Below are positions 10,810 through 21,900 of a DNA stretch of 64,000 nucleotides, piece by piece. Position 1 is the first letter of the stretch; each line of letters opens with the position of its first letter. Under the pieces are notes generated by a model. That model did not search any database, had not been told where the DNA came from, and saw only the letters and a program-made list of their open reading frames with translations. The translations under genes were made by a program, and so were the position numbers. The DNA comes from Ceratodon purpureus (lineage: Eukaryota > Streptophyta > Bryopsida > Pseudoditrichales > Ditrichaceae), in the NCBI GenBank assembly GCA_014871385.1, contig MU104857.1:1-64000 (forward strand), given 5' to 3'.

Positions 10810-13800
10810 TTAGAGAACGACGCCAATTCCAAGCCTCGGATTAAACTCGTGATCGAACGCCACAAAGACGTGATGAAGAACTCCATTCAAACCAGCATTT
10901 TCATCGGTGAATACTTGCAAGCGGAACACATCGCGACCCTCCGAACCGAACTTCACGACTCCATGCCAAGGACAACTTCCACTACCTAGGGCTGAGTCCC
11001 TCAAAACATAACCCAGAAACGACGCTCCAGGACTATCGAGTCGTCGCCATGTTCTTTTGAAACACCACACTCGTTTCTCCCGGATTTACATAAGAACCAC
11101 CGCTATAAGAGGCAGACAAAGTGTAGGCTGTCAAATTACCTGGCGAAGGGGTATACTTGTACGTCGGGCGTCGAAGCGCAGAGCACCAAGCTTCCCAGAC
11201 CCCTTGTCCTCTTAGCTCCGTCGACGACCGAACGTGAATGAACCTGCACAGAGACAACACAGGAGCATTGTCAAATCCGAAACACGACGGAGAAGGCGAT
11301 GCGAGGATGCGTTCTGCCCGCAGATCACGGGGAGCTTCATGTACGGAGGGTTTCGAGTTCACGACCGAGATAACCTAGGACCGCAATATCCCGAGCGTGG
11401 ACACCAACATCGATAGCTTCACCTACACGACGAGCGTGCATCAGGCACCGCGACGAAGGAAAACCCTATCACCGGAATGCCCTCTTGCACGATAATGCGG
11501 CCGGCGAGATTGAAGTGTGAAAGGCTTCATCTGTCGACCCCAACCTCCCGAGGCCCCAAAGACACAGACAGCAAACCTCCGATCGAACAAGGCGGTACTG
11601 GCGCGTGATTCACGATAAGCGTACCTTGGCCACCGCAACGCAGCTCGTCCCCGTTCACCGGAATGTCGTCCCCAATCATAATGCGCCCGGCGTGAATGGA
11701 GGGTGGGAGAAGGTAGAGGATGGACGAGGGAATTCGCAATTGCAATAAAGGCAACCGCGACTACGAATTGGGAGGATTGAAATTCACGCTCACAGACCCC
11801 ACGCAAACCAGGGGATGGAGAGGGGAGGTATATGCCGCTCCGGGAGGTCGGGGCGTCCGAGGCGGCAGGGTACGATGTTCTACTCACGCACATTATCCAG
11901 GAAGGCCCCTGAACACGCCAACTAAATCCTTGCACGATACGCTTCAACCACAACACTCCCTCCCACTCAGGGTAACTTGATGAAAAACAAATGGACCTTT
12001 TCGATACACCAAAAAAAATCAAACACATTGCCCCCTCCAAAGCTCCACCCTGGAGTTTACAATACTGTGGTACCTCCCGTGCATTACCTGCTCGAAATCC
12101 GTGAAAGAAGTCCATTTGGGAGATGAGTCCTCAGTGGGCACGATGATCTTGAGCTCGTCGGCACCCGAAGTGGCCATCTGGGCTACCTGCACAGTTTGCA
12201 AAAAAACAAAACCAATATTATTAAATATTGAACTACACATAAAATAAAATTGCATTCTACAATCAAGAAGCCGGTGGTTGATAACCAATCCAGAGTGGTT
12301 AACAACCCCTTGGATGTGAGGGCTCCAGAGGCAGCGGGGGTACGATGTTCCCATAACGCACTCCCATCACAGTCAGATTCGCACCCATGCATGGACGGTA
12401 CACGTCATGAGTGCGCATTGGGCCTCACAGTCACACCCGGGATGTGATTTCCTGGGCTGAAGTGTGACCTCGATAGCCCTTTTTTTCCGACGACTGGGCT
12501 TGTGGTGCAATGAGAGGTTACATCACCTCCGCACTGAGGTTCTCACGTCGAGGGTGTCCACATCCGCAGGTTACCTGTGATAGTAACAGAACCGGTCCAG
12601 TCTGGTTCGAAAACATTCCAACGAGGGCGTCCATCTCCTGTACCCTGCGCGAAAGTGATGTCCATTCCCGAATGCCAACAGTTGAGCTGAATTCGTATGT
12701 AGCAGCAATCGTCGTCCTTCTATTCACCTGAAAGAGTCGTTACATATTAACAGTATTTAACGGACTGATCAACGAGACATGTTTGCAAGAATAATAGACA
12801 CATCAAGGTTAACATCCAATTATCGAACAACTTAGGAGCCAATTCTCGTCTCTGCTACTCAACAGAGGGGATTTACCTAAGAATCCCATACTAGATGCAA
12901 ACATACTGGATAGAGAGATATATATTTCGTACCCAGAGTTTGGCGCGAAAACGTATGACGTTGCCCTCTCGTTCGAAAGTTCCAACCAGCATGAACAGCA
13001 CGAGCAACAAAACGGGTGGACAGTTCGAAGTGGATGCCTCAGGGACTCTCGGTTTCCGACCACTGTCCAACATGTTTGAGACCATCCCAAACCGTGGATG
13101 GGGAAGTCCACTTGCGCTCTTCGCAGCCCAGTGGACTACTCGGTCAGATTCCACCCACATGTTCCCCGCAGTCCCCCACATGCTCCATCGTCTAGCTCTC
13201 TAATTCCCACAGAGTCTCCCATACGCCGGCTGCTCTGTCAGGTGGTCTTGGAAGCGCCTCCGGAAGCGGTGGAGCTTTGGTAGAAGTTGGAAATCTCAGT
13301 GAAAAGACACTTTAGATTTGAGAACTCATAGCTGCGTCTCCTATGGGATCCTTCGGTACCACCAACTCCAGCTGCCATCACTGCGGGGGCCATTGGCGAG
13401 AACTGCTTGAAACTTCAGAGAACGTTATTCCAATTTCTTACATTTCAAGCACTATGACGATGTCCTCAACCAAAGAGTAGACAATGATGGAGCAGATTTG
13501 GATTCCATATTTCAACCCCAAATCAGAGCTATAGCGAATGGAAAGGAGATAAAAAATATAAAGAGGTAACACGGTAAAATACACTAGCATACAGTACACG
13601 ACGGACCACACTTCGTGAGTTGACTACCTCCACCAGAGTGCGATCTTCTACAGCGAGAGGGCTTTGGTATCGTTGATCAGTCACTTCTTGTATGCCTGCC
13701 ACCGAAGTCGCCACCGTCTGGTACGGGCAAGTAAAAGGGGGATACTGGTCTCCATGTATCGCCTGCGAAGCACATCCGCTTTATCGATAACCGAATGCCA

Positions 13801-15887
13801 CAACTACACACTTGAACATCCAATGACAGTATATATTCGACACGGTACGATGGAGCATATCAACACAATACTTGATAAAATCAACGATTGGTCATACGAG
13901 GACCAGGACATAACCCTAGTATCGAACACTCATTTACCATTGAAATCTCCGACATTCTTGCCTTTCGGTGGAAGAAAAAATTTATTCTGTTTATTTCCAT
14001 CCACAATTACTGAATGTACAAAACTTGCGCTCAGGTAAGTCTTCGCCAGTCATGTTCAAAAGTTTAGGCTCACAACAATCATAGCTTGCATCTCTGTAAC
14101 GGATGAACAATATTACTTCGAAGTACTAGATGAAGGATGCGACGAGAAGTCGCTCCATCCACTCAAGAACATGCATCTTCAGGAGCGGCGACCTATGAAC
14201 TGCACTAGGGAACCCCCCAGGAATGCCCAACCAGTCCAACACATGCACGGAGTTCCGAAGGGGTCCACGCTCACCACGATATCAACGTCCTCACCCTATC
14301 CTCCTCCCCGGACGGTCCTCACCCTCCAGCCAATGCACTCGGGCCGGAATGGTGAGGGCAGTTCCGTGACATGTAGGTCAGGGTGACCCTTGGGGGTTCC
14401 CCACTGCAGTTCCCCAGCGCGGTTGTGTTTGTGATGCGTCGTGGACCACGGTGAGACGGGTGACACTGACTCGTAGACTCGTCCCATGGATAGCATCCGG
14501 CCCCTTGCACAACGAATACATTGCTCAGTGTTGTGTGGTGTTGACACTGACCGGCGTCACCCGGCACGGCCTAACCCAAGTGCCACGAAAGGTGAGGGTG
14601 GACCGGTGACACTTAGGTCGGGTCATGCAGGGCGACGCCGGTCAGATGCCAACACCACGCAATGTGTCCGCTGTGCAAGGGACCTAGGTCCTATCCATGG
14701 GACGAGTGTACGAGTCAGTGTCACCCGTCTCACCGTGGTCCACGACGCATCACAAACACAACCGCACTTGGTGCGGGCGCGGCACTGAGGAACCCCAGCG
14801 AACGCCAAGCATGCGGAGCACATGCACGGTGTTCCAAAGGGGCCCACGCTTACCGCGAGATCCACCTCGTCTACCCAACATCCTCCCCGGACGGACCTCA
14901 CCCTCCAACACATGCCCGAACAGAGTCACCGGCGTCACACAGCGTTGGACTCAACCCCAAGTGTCACGGATCCACCCTCACCCCTCGAGCCCGGGTGCCA
15001 ACACCACGCAACACTCTGCAATGTGTCCGCTGGGACGAGACTAGGAGCCAGTGTCTCACCGTGGGCCTCAACGCATCACAAACACAACCGCGCACTAGGT
15101 GCGGACTAGCTATGAACTGCGCTGGGGAACCGCCGGGGAACGCCCAAGCATGCGGAGCACATGCACGGTGTTCCAAAGGGGCCCACGTCTACCGCGAGGT
15201 CCGCCTCGTCAACCCAACATCCTCCCCGGACGGACGCCTGTGCCTCCTTTCGTATTAAAAATGGAGTTCTAAGAGCATCCCCAGTAAGCTGTAAACCTGT
15301 AAGCCTGTAATTACGAGAACGTCGTTCTCCCAAACCTGAGTGCCTTTCCGAAGCAAAACATTCCAAAACCGTTTACAGATTTACAAGTTTGCCCCAAAAA
15401 AAAACCTTCCAGAATGAGGTTTCGACCTGTAAATTACAGGCTTGATCTGAACCGCAATTCACGTCTTTCTACATCTTTCCGATTACAGGTTTACGGTTCA
15501 GGCCTTACTTGGGATGCTCTAAATATATGCTACATGCAGCAAAAGTACAAGGTGGACGTATTCAGCCATAGGTACGGGAGTCATTCAGAATGTTGTGCAA
15601 AAGCATCAGAGAGATGAGGGACGTGACTAATGCAATCCAATTTGCAAACAGCACGATCCAAACCTGAACATCGAGCCGGCTGCATCGCAATGGCGTATGA
15701 TGTGTTCGAGCGCCGGTTTCAGGTCAGCGCCGGACCATAGCTCACCCCTCCCCTGCCCCTCGAGCACCTCGCCAGCATCCTGCTCGCCCTCCTCCGTATC
15801 CCAAATAATTCGAGCTGGTATGGGGTACATTCTAAAATGCTCTGTTACAAACCCTTCAGCCCCCTCGAACATGTAGCCCATTGCCAT
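10810..15887 (-). CDS. Unrecognised multi-exon gene with mostly phase-0 introns
   Basis: A likely start ATG at 15,887 has an in-frame TAG four codons upstream. The first exon, 15,664-15,887, contains MFEGAEGFVTEHFRMYPIP and ends CAG|GTTTGG. Further exons have good borders: 13,628-13,717 (30 codons), 12,933-13,062 (hydrophobic run PPVLLLVLFMLVGTF, a possible membrane segment), 12,575-12,727 (51 codons, coiled REWTSLSRRVQEMDAL), 12,088-12,186 (33 codons, DELKIIVPTEDSSPKW) and 11,140-11,243. The last exon, 10,810-11,053, ends HEFNPRLGIGVVL and a stop. Three of the middle exons are exact multiples of three and phase 0. At least one exon between 15.6 and 13.7 kb is missing, and that gap holds a palindromic repeat. 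I cannot name the product. Confidence 0.5.
11440..11750. repeat. Short internal duplication
   Basis: ACCGGAATG...ATAATGCG(G/C)CCGGCG occurs at about 11,471-11,505 and again at about 11,658-11,690. On the minus strand it reads AGRI(I/M) in both copies. A second pair, GGTACGATGTTC, links about 11,871 and 12,340. These look like remnants of local duplication inside an intron or exon of the surrounding gene. Confidence 0.5.
14170..15240. repeat. Cluster of degenerate direct and inverted repeats
   Basis: Three direct copies of a block that includes CACATGCACGG(A/T)GTTCC and CATCCTCCCCGGACGG (CCTATCCTCC in the first copy) start near 14,197, 14,785 and 15,118. Between them lie inverted copies of a second block (see the palindrome). 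The cluster sits in an intron-sized gap of the 10.8-15.9 kb gene. No transposase frame is visible. A foldback-type non-autonomous DNA element is possible. Confidence 0.65.
14421..14763. repeat. Imperfect palindrome, arms of about 130 bp
   Basis: The reverse complement of 14,421-14,557 matches 14,635-14,763, with shared runs such as GACGCCGGTCAG, CTATCCATGGGACGAG, and GAGTCAGTGTCACCCGTCTC continuing to CACAAACACAACC. A 77-bp spacer separates the arms. Transcribed RNA would form a long hairpin. A third partial copy of the arm is at about 14,993-15,090. Confidence 0.8.
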
Positions 15888-16248
15888 GGATCCTTCTTCC
15901 TAGGGATTTATCACGTGGGAGATGGTGGTGTGAGTGGGGCATATCAATTTCAAATGCCGGAGGAAAACTGAACCTCCAGAAGCGCTCAAGTTTCTGCTAC
16001 ATATGTCGGAAGTGGGTCACTCTCGTAGCCTCTTCACAAATCCTCTTAAAACAATGACCTGGGCGGGTAGCTGCAACACGGGGCCCTTCTGGCATAGATC
16101 CAGGCAGAGGCGCAGGTAATACCTCCTCCAACAGGACGTGCCAATCGTGGCCCTTCATGTACTAAAGAGACCCTTTCTCCACCTTCGCCGATTTCGCACA
16201 CTGACTGGATGGAATCTGAACTTGCCACACCCCAAAACCCTAAAACCC

Positions 16249-16877
16249 TCAACAGTGGACTTCGCCATGGTACTTGGGAGTCGCACCCCGGATGAAATCA
16301 GCCATTTCCTTGGGTCTTCTAAAGCCTATCCAAGACAGCGGCAATCGTTTTATCCAAGACAGCGGTAATCGTTTTATCCAAGACAGCGGTAATCGTTTTT
16401 TGTTTGATGGCTCTCCGCAACTGCCGCATTCAAGGAGTGCGGAGTCGACTTGTACCCATGCATCGGCACCTTCAAATGCGAGATATATGTGAGGCCTCTT
16501 CTCGATAGCCGGGCGAGGCAAGCTTACGGGGTGGACCGCGGTCGAAAGCACCGAAATTGCACCGGAGTTCGTCTTTGGTCCGTCCGTCCGTAACGCAGGA
16601 CTCCATCTTCACGGTTCCATCTGTTGTGAACACGGAACCTCGCCCTCCTCGGAAAATTTTTACTTCCCCCCAACTCTTTTATCTGTAAAACCCACGCTCG
16701 CCCGCCTGCACCGACTTCCTCGGCCAAGCGGCACCAAACCCTAAACATTCGAGGGCGAACAAACAATACAACCCCACACCACCGCATCCCTTCCACGGGC
16801 GAATCTTTGTGATTGCATTGGTTGAGACGCTTCTCCTCTCCCAATTTAAAAGTCAACGCCAAGTACACGTAACCCTG
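16249..16877 (-). CDS. Unrecognised exons, uncertain gene model
   Basis: After a good acceptor (TTTGTTTCAG before 16,877) an open frame begins YVYLALTFKLGEEKRLNQC. A second reading frame, about 16,676-16,544, looks coding (GSVFTTDGTVKMESCVTDG) and ends at a CCCC|GTAAGC donor. A third block, about 16,270-16,500, has IYLAFEGADAWVQVDSALL and runs into the 24-bp minisatellite, where it reads KRLPLSWI three times. How these pieces join is unclear, and I do not recognise the product. Confidence 0.3.
16327..16398. repeat. 24-bp minisatellite, three copies
   Basis: The unit TATCCAAGACAGCGGTAATC plus GTTT is repeated three times; the first copy has one base change. The 24-bp length keeps the frame, giving an 8-residue repeat (KRLPLSWI) on the minus strand if translated. 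Confidence 0.9.
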
Positions 16878-17154
16878 AAACAAAAGTAATTAATGCAAAT
16901 TAAAAGTAACTGGTAGTCGTAAGTCCCGTGAGGTACGTAGTACGTTGGGAGTGTGTCATAAATATGGAGTATGCACTCAGCACTGTGCATAGGCTCCCCA
17001 TGGCGGAAGACACCCTAAACCCTCTTATGCATCACTGCATCGACTATACACACTCGATGAATGAGGAAGGAAACTGCCAAAGCGAAGCCAAAAACCATTA
17101 AACTCACTCATTTTATTTTTCAATTTATATTTTGTGTATTGAATGCTCTGGTTA

Positions 17155-17172
17155 ATATATATATATATATAT
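17155..17172. repeat. (AT) dinucleotide microsatellite
   Basis: Nine perfect AT units inside the AT-rich island. Confidence 0.9.
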
Positions 17173-17443
17173 CATTTGTTTAGAAATTTCTCTATTATAG
17201 TCATGATTTTCTAATAATCAAAGACTGCTTTGATTGATTGGATCATGTGGCTATTTTTTAAGAAATAAATTTGTATCAATGGTTCTTGCACCATAATTTT
17301 GTTGATTATGATAATTCTGAGATTTATGTTTTTTCTAGCATTATGTCACTGAATATAGCCTGGGGCTATAGAACCAAAAGTTCAATGACATCAACCCTGC
17401 CTACCTGGCAATCGTTGTTTTGAGTGCACCCTAAACACCTAAC

Positions 17444-17473
17444 GGGCAACGGGTCCTACCGGACCCGTTGCCC
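17444..17473. repeat. Perfect 13-bp hairpin
   Basis: The arms GGGCAACGGGTCC and GGACCCGTTGCCC are exact reverse complements with a 4-base loop. The stem is GC-rich inside an AT-rich island. Confidence 0.9.
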
Positions 17474-17476
17474 TTA

Positions 17477-17511
17477 TTCAAACCCTTCTCGCTCCGCTCG
17501 ATGGGTTTGAA
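17477..17511. repeat. Second hairpin, 9-bp arms
   Basis: TTCAAACCC and GGGTTTGAA flank a 17-base loop, three bases after the first hairpin. The tandem stem-loops look like a transposon end or a structured insertion, but no coding capacity is attached. Confidence 0.75.
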
Positions 17512-18130
17512 ATTCCTGATTTGTTTTTAATAAACCTTTTCATGATTTACTATAGAATATTATATAATTGAAGGGGCTTAGTAGATATGATCTTTATTTA
17601 TAGAAGGTAAGTTCAAATGGTGCCCATGAGTTAAGGATGCCTGGATTCGGAGGTGGATTGCTGCCGTGCCGGCTTGTGTGGCAGCCGAGGATAGGGTGCA
17701 AGTCAATGGAATATAAGTCATAAGAGAAAAACATAAGATGAATATGGAAGTTGTCTTCCACCCTCTACTGTTATGGTGGTTAAATAGCACTATGGCAATA
17801 TGCTAAATTTTGTCAGTTAACAGGCATGGATGCTATCTTGTGAGCGGTGAGCACTGAGCGGTGAGCGGTGAGCACTAAATTTTTAAATTTTTGACTATTA
17901 TTTGAATATTTTGAGATGATTTTGCATGACATGGCATATATGGGACCTATGGCCGTGGAAGGTGGTTTAAGGGGTTTTTCCAAAGATAATGGCTTCTAAA
18001 TTGATCAATGTAGAAATTTACACCCGATTCATATCCAATGGAGGTGAGGAGCTCCAAAATGCTTTCTCTGATAATCTTGTAAAAATACATTCCTGCTAGA
18101 GACATCCACTCACTTCTTAAATCGCTGTGG

Positions 18131-18931
18131 AGTATCGTTCTTGTCAAAGGCACCCTGAAACACCACCACCTCCGTGCAAGACCGCTTCAGCCTCCGCCAT
18201 CGCCAAGGCGATCAGCCTCTTATTGTGCATGTAGGAGCTGTAACCCCTAAACCTGAACCGGCATCCACATATCCTCCGCATCCCCGGGGCCACCATTGTC
18301 ACTACCCCTCTGTGCAGCAAGAGCAACTCGAAAACCCGGATGCCCATGGCTGCATCTACACCACTCTAGACAACATGCATGCAAAGATAAGGATGCAAAG
18401 TTTCTATCGAATCACATCGCAATGAAGCTCGCCGCGCAGTATCCCACTCGCTCAGAGCACAGAACCACAGCAGCACTGATTGAGCAGGTTGACGCTGGGT
18501 TCTGGCCCCGCGCCCCGCATAGCACTGAACTACATCATTTGGGGAGTCTCGTGTGCTTTTGTCTTTGGATAGAGTGAATTGCCTAGAGATGTATTGTGAT
18601 GTATGTAGGGTACTAAGCTCAGGATTCGGTGTGTGAACTCTATAATATCGGAGGCGGGAGCCACGTCAGTCAACTTGTGAGTGGGACCTGCAGTCAGTCG
18701 GCAAGTGCGACACCGCAGTTAGTCGGCGACCGCCGTGCATCTGGACGCGGATGATGGCATTTGTTAGGGATTTGGCGTTACATTCGGATATGCATCAAGG
18801 GGATGGACCGACACTGCCGGATCATACTCGTGCCGAATGATAAACATACACCGGCGATCTTTACTAATCAGAGGCAAGGTGCTAAACACAGATGTGGATG
18901 ACAGTAGACGTGCTTGTGGGGGAAACACGGC
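18131..18931. other. Region downstream of the EDM2-like gene, no gene supported
   Basis: Likely contains the EDM2 3' untranslated region and polyadenylation region. Short words such as CAGTCAGTCGGC/CAGTTAGTCGGC repeat near 18,690-18,730. No convincing exon. Confidence 0.4.
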
Positions 18932-21900
18932 CTAGAGCCATTGCTCACGAAGATGCAGCCGGTATCGTGCGCATGGAATCACATCAGAGCTCAGAAAGTC
19001 TTGGGGGAAAAAAGGTCGAGTCCTAGACCCAAAATGTTTTTCGACTCCGCTGCAGAGGTCGCCCAAAAGTCTCGATAAAGCATATGGACCTCCGGTCCTG
19101 CTCCCATCGTTCCACACCAACACGCTTAATTCATCCACGGAGTACCTCAATGTCTCTGTATCCCTGAAAAATACACGTCCGTAAGCAGATACAAACAGCG
19201 TATATACAAAAGGCTTCCCCCCTTACCCGAATCCGATATCCTATCGTCTCTCAATTTGGTTCCCGCGTCCGTTACATGGTCTCACTGCTCTGCGGGATGC
19301 CAACCTCCAAATGCAGGAGGCGAGCCTTCAAATCCTGGGGGAGCTTGGTCTCCACACCTAGGAGGACGGAAGTCTGTCAACTCAGGAGGATGCGAGTGTC
19401 CGAACCCACGAGGAGGGAGGTCTCTCAACTCTGGAGGAGGCATGCCTCTATGATCAGTGGGGCGCGAGTGCCCATACCTGGGCGGACGCAACTCTCCAGA
19501 CTCTGAAGACGTACCTCTACAAACAGGAGGACGGGGGACATGCGAGAACTCTCGAGGATTATTATCGTGAGGCCGGTTCCGGGGATCACCGCAAGCAAAC
19601 GGACCCGGCTCGAACGGAGGGTCAGGCTCATCCACGGGGTGAAGAGGACGGAGTTCAGGGAGGTGTTGCGGACGGAAACGTGGGGGCACGCGATCACGAG
19701 GACTGTCATGAACCTGCGAGGCTCGAAACGGAGGTGGGGGCGGGGGTGGAGGCGGCGGGGGAGGTACATATGGAGTATCAGGTGCAGGAGGAGGCAGAAT
19801 TCCGGCGTCTTCGGAATGCGATCCTAAACCCGGCGCTCTAGACGTCCTAATTGCCACCATGTGTTGAGGCCGTCTTGGATCCCGGGATCTCTTCCATCCA
19901 ATGACAAGGTTTGCCGTCGGAACTGATTCAGGTGTGGACGTGGTAGGATTTACACGCTTCTCACTCTTCTGGAGTTTCTGGCTTGGATTTCTTGACAAGG
20001 ACGAACTGACCGTGACGGGCGGAGTCGCCGTTGAACGCGCATTCGACCCCCCAGAGGTTTCGGCCCGCACAAAAATATAGAGGTGCGGAGCCACGTGGTT
20101 GCCTTGCTCCAGATGATTGTCATTCAAGCCATGCACGCTGCCGGGCAGATAGAATGACTTTTCAGCCATGGTCGTCGGATCATCCAACACGCATTCGAAA
20201 CCAGAATGTGGTAATGGTTTCTTGAGTGGGGGAATGATGAGAACAAGCACTCTCGGATTCATGCTCAGAGCGTGGCTGATGAACACGTCTGTATACGTGA
20301 AGGGAGGGTTCAACCCTATCACCAAATCGTCACCAGGTCCACATTCACTAACACCGACGCTTAACCAGTCTCTCCGCTCGAATCCTAAGGTATCCTTTGG
20401 TGTGAAGATATCAAAATTCTTGAACTGGCACTTGGACTTCTCGGAGTTGGAGAGTGCGTCGAGTAGCAGCCGGGCAAAAGTATTGCATCCGCAGCTAAAA
20501 TCCACAATCTGGAACATCCATAGACACGTTTCAAAACACTGGGGATTCGTTCGTGCAAACACTTGGACATGCGCAGTGACATTGCAAGAGAGGGGGATAG
20601 AGTTCATACTGTATCTCCATCCCGAATGTGAGGTTCAAGAACTTCCACCACCTGCACAGCGAGAGGGTGACCTTCCATGTAAGCTGTTTGTGCACACATA
20701 CACTGGCTTCGTACGAAGTGGTCACATTTTAGCGCACATCATTCGTACCTTCTTGAGCTTCTCCACTTTTGTGAAATGTCGCCCGTAAGACGTGTAGCGC
20801 TTTCCATGTAAGGTCGGAGCGAGGAAAGTCCTCAAACGACTCTGGAAAACATCCACGGGACAAGATTTAAGTATCATCGCTGGACGAAAGACGAAATTCA
20901 TCATTCGGGCACTTGGGTGTGCGGACCTAAGTTCCCGATACCTACACCCCCAACAGTTTCAAAATTAACCTGGTCACCAACGCTCCGTCTCCACTCTGTT
21001 GTGCATTCTATGCATCTATAGCGAATACTACGAATTTGGATAATGCGTCTTGCAACTGACACTCGTTTTCATCTGAAATGCTTCACAAATTTATACTCAA
21101 TCGAACTTGACTCCAACATTTCTGGATTAACGTTTTGTGTGTTTTTTTTTTTTTTTTTTTTTTTTTCCGGGGGAGTTCCAGCACATACTTGCCTTCGTAT
21201 ACTACATGTGTACGGTTGAATTTTCCGATGATGAAACCTACTGTAAGATGTATGGCTTGATCCAGGTAAAAGGCAGCCGCGTTTACCTCTTCTGCATGAA
21301 TAGCAACAACTTGATCTTGAGCACATTTTAACTTTGCATCTTCCCAATTGGCACCTTGCTTCAACCACTCCATCGCAGCCCTTGCGCCGTTCAAAATTGA
21401 GTCAAACCTTCCTCGCGGCATCCAATTGAATTCCCTCCGCGAATAAATTGAAGGAAGCGTGAGTTTGGCCTTCACGGATTCTTCTGTGATCGCTCGATGC
21501 GACTTACCAACAATGTCACGAACAAGCCTGCACCGCCAGAGGCACATACCAGTTTGTAGGTTAGAGCACGCTAGAAGCACTACTTTAATGACGACCTCAC
21601 CCGAACTGAGCAAGAGGGAATACATACTATACCTCTTGTAAGCTTGTACGGATGGTTTCTGCGTCGCAGGTCCCGCCGTGTCTGTACCCTGAGACGGCAT
21701 TTGCGATACTGACGAAGCAGATACTTTGCTTCTAAAGTGAGGTCGTCCCTGCCCTACAATGCTGACTTTCTTCTGAGCCTTTTTAGAGGTCGTTGTTGAA
21801 TGAGAGCTATTTTCCTTAAACTTCAAGTGATTTCGTGATGGAGTGCCTAGATCTCGCAGGAGTTTATGATCTCTGCAAACAGAGCAGGGGGAGAAAACCG

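Larger units (their letters stand above)
16990..18130. other. AT-rich island without a supported gene
   Basis: Composition shifts sharply to AT-rich compared with both flanks. It contains a (TA) run, two adjacent hairpins and a short GAGCGGTGAGCACT minisatellite (about 17,840-17,877). No long open frame. It could be an old non-autonomous transposon or inserted DNA of other origin; no terminal repeats or target duplication were found. Confidence 0.5.

Noticed and set aside
14421-15240. CRISPR-like array
   Set aside because: Repeats are long, unevenly spaced and partly inverted, and the genome is eukaryotic.
19540-19827. Plus-strand Arg-rich frame
   Set aside because: Antisense shadow of the Pro-rich EDM2 tail.
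21142-21166. Poly-T as the tail of a SINE or processed copy
   Set aside because: No flanking duplication and no recognisable element body beside it; most likely an intronic homopolymer.
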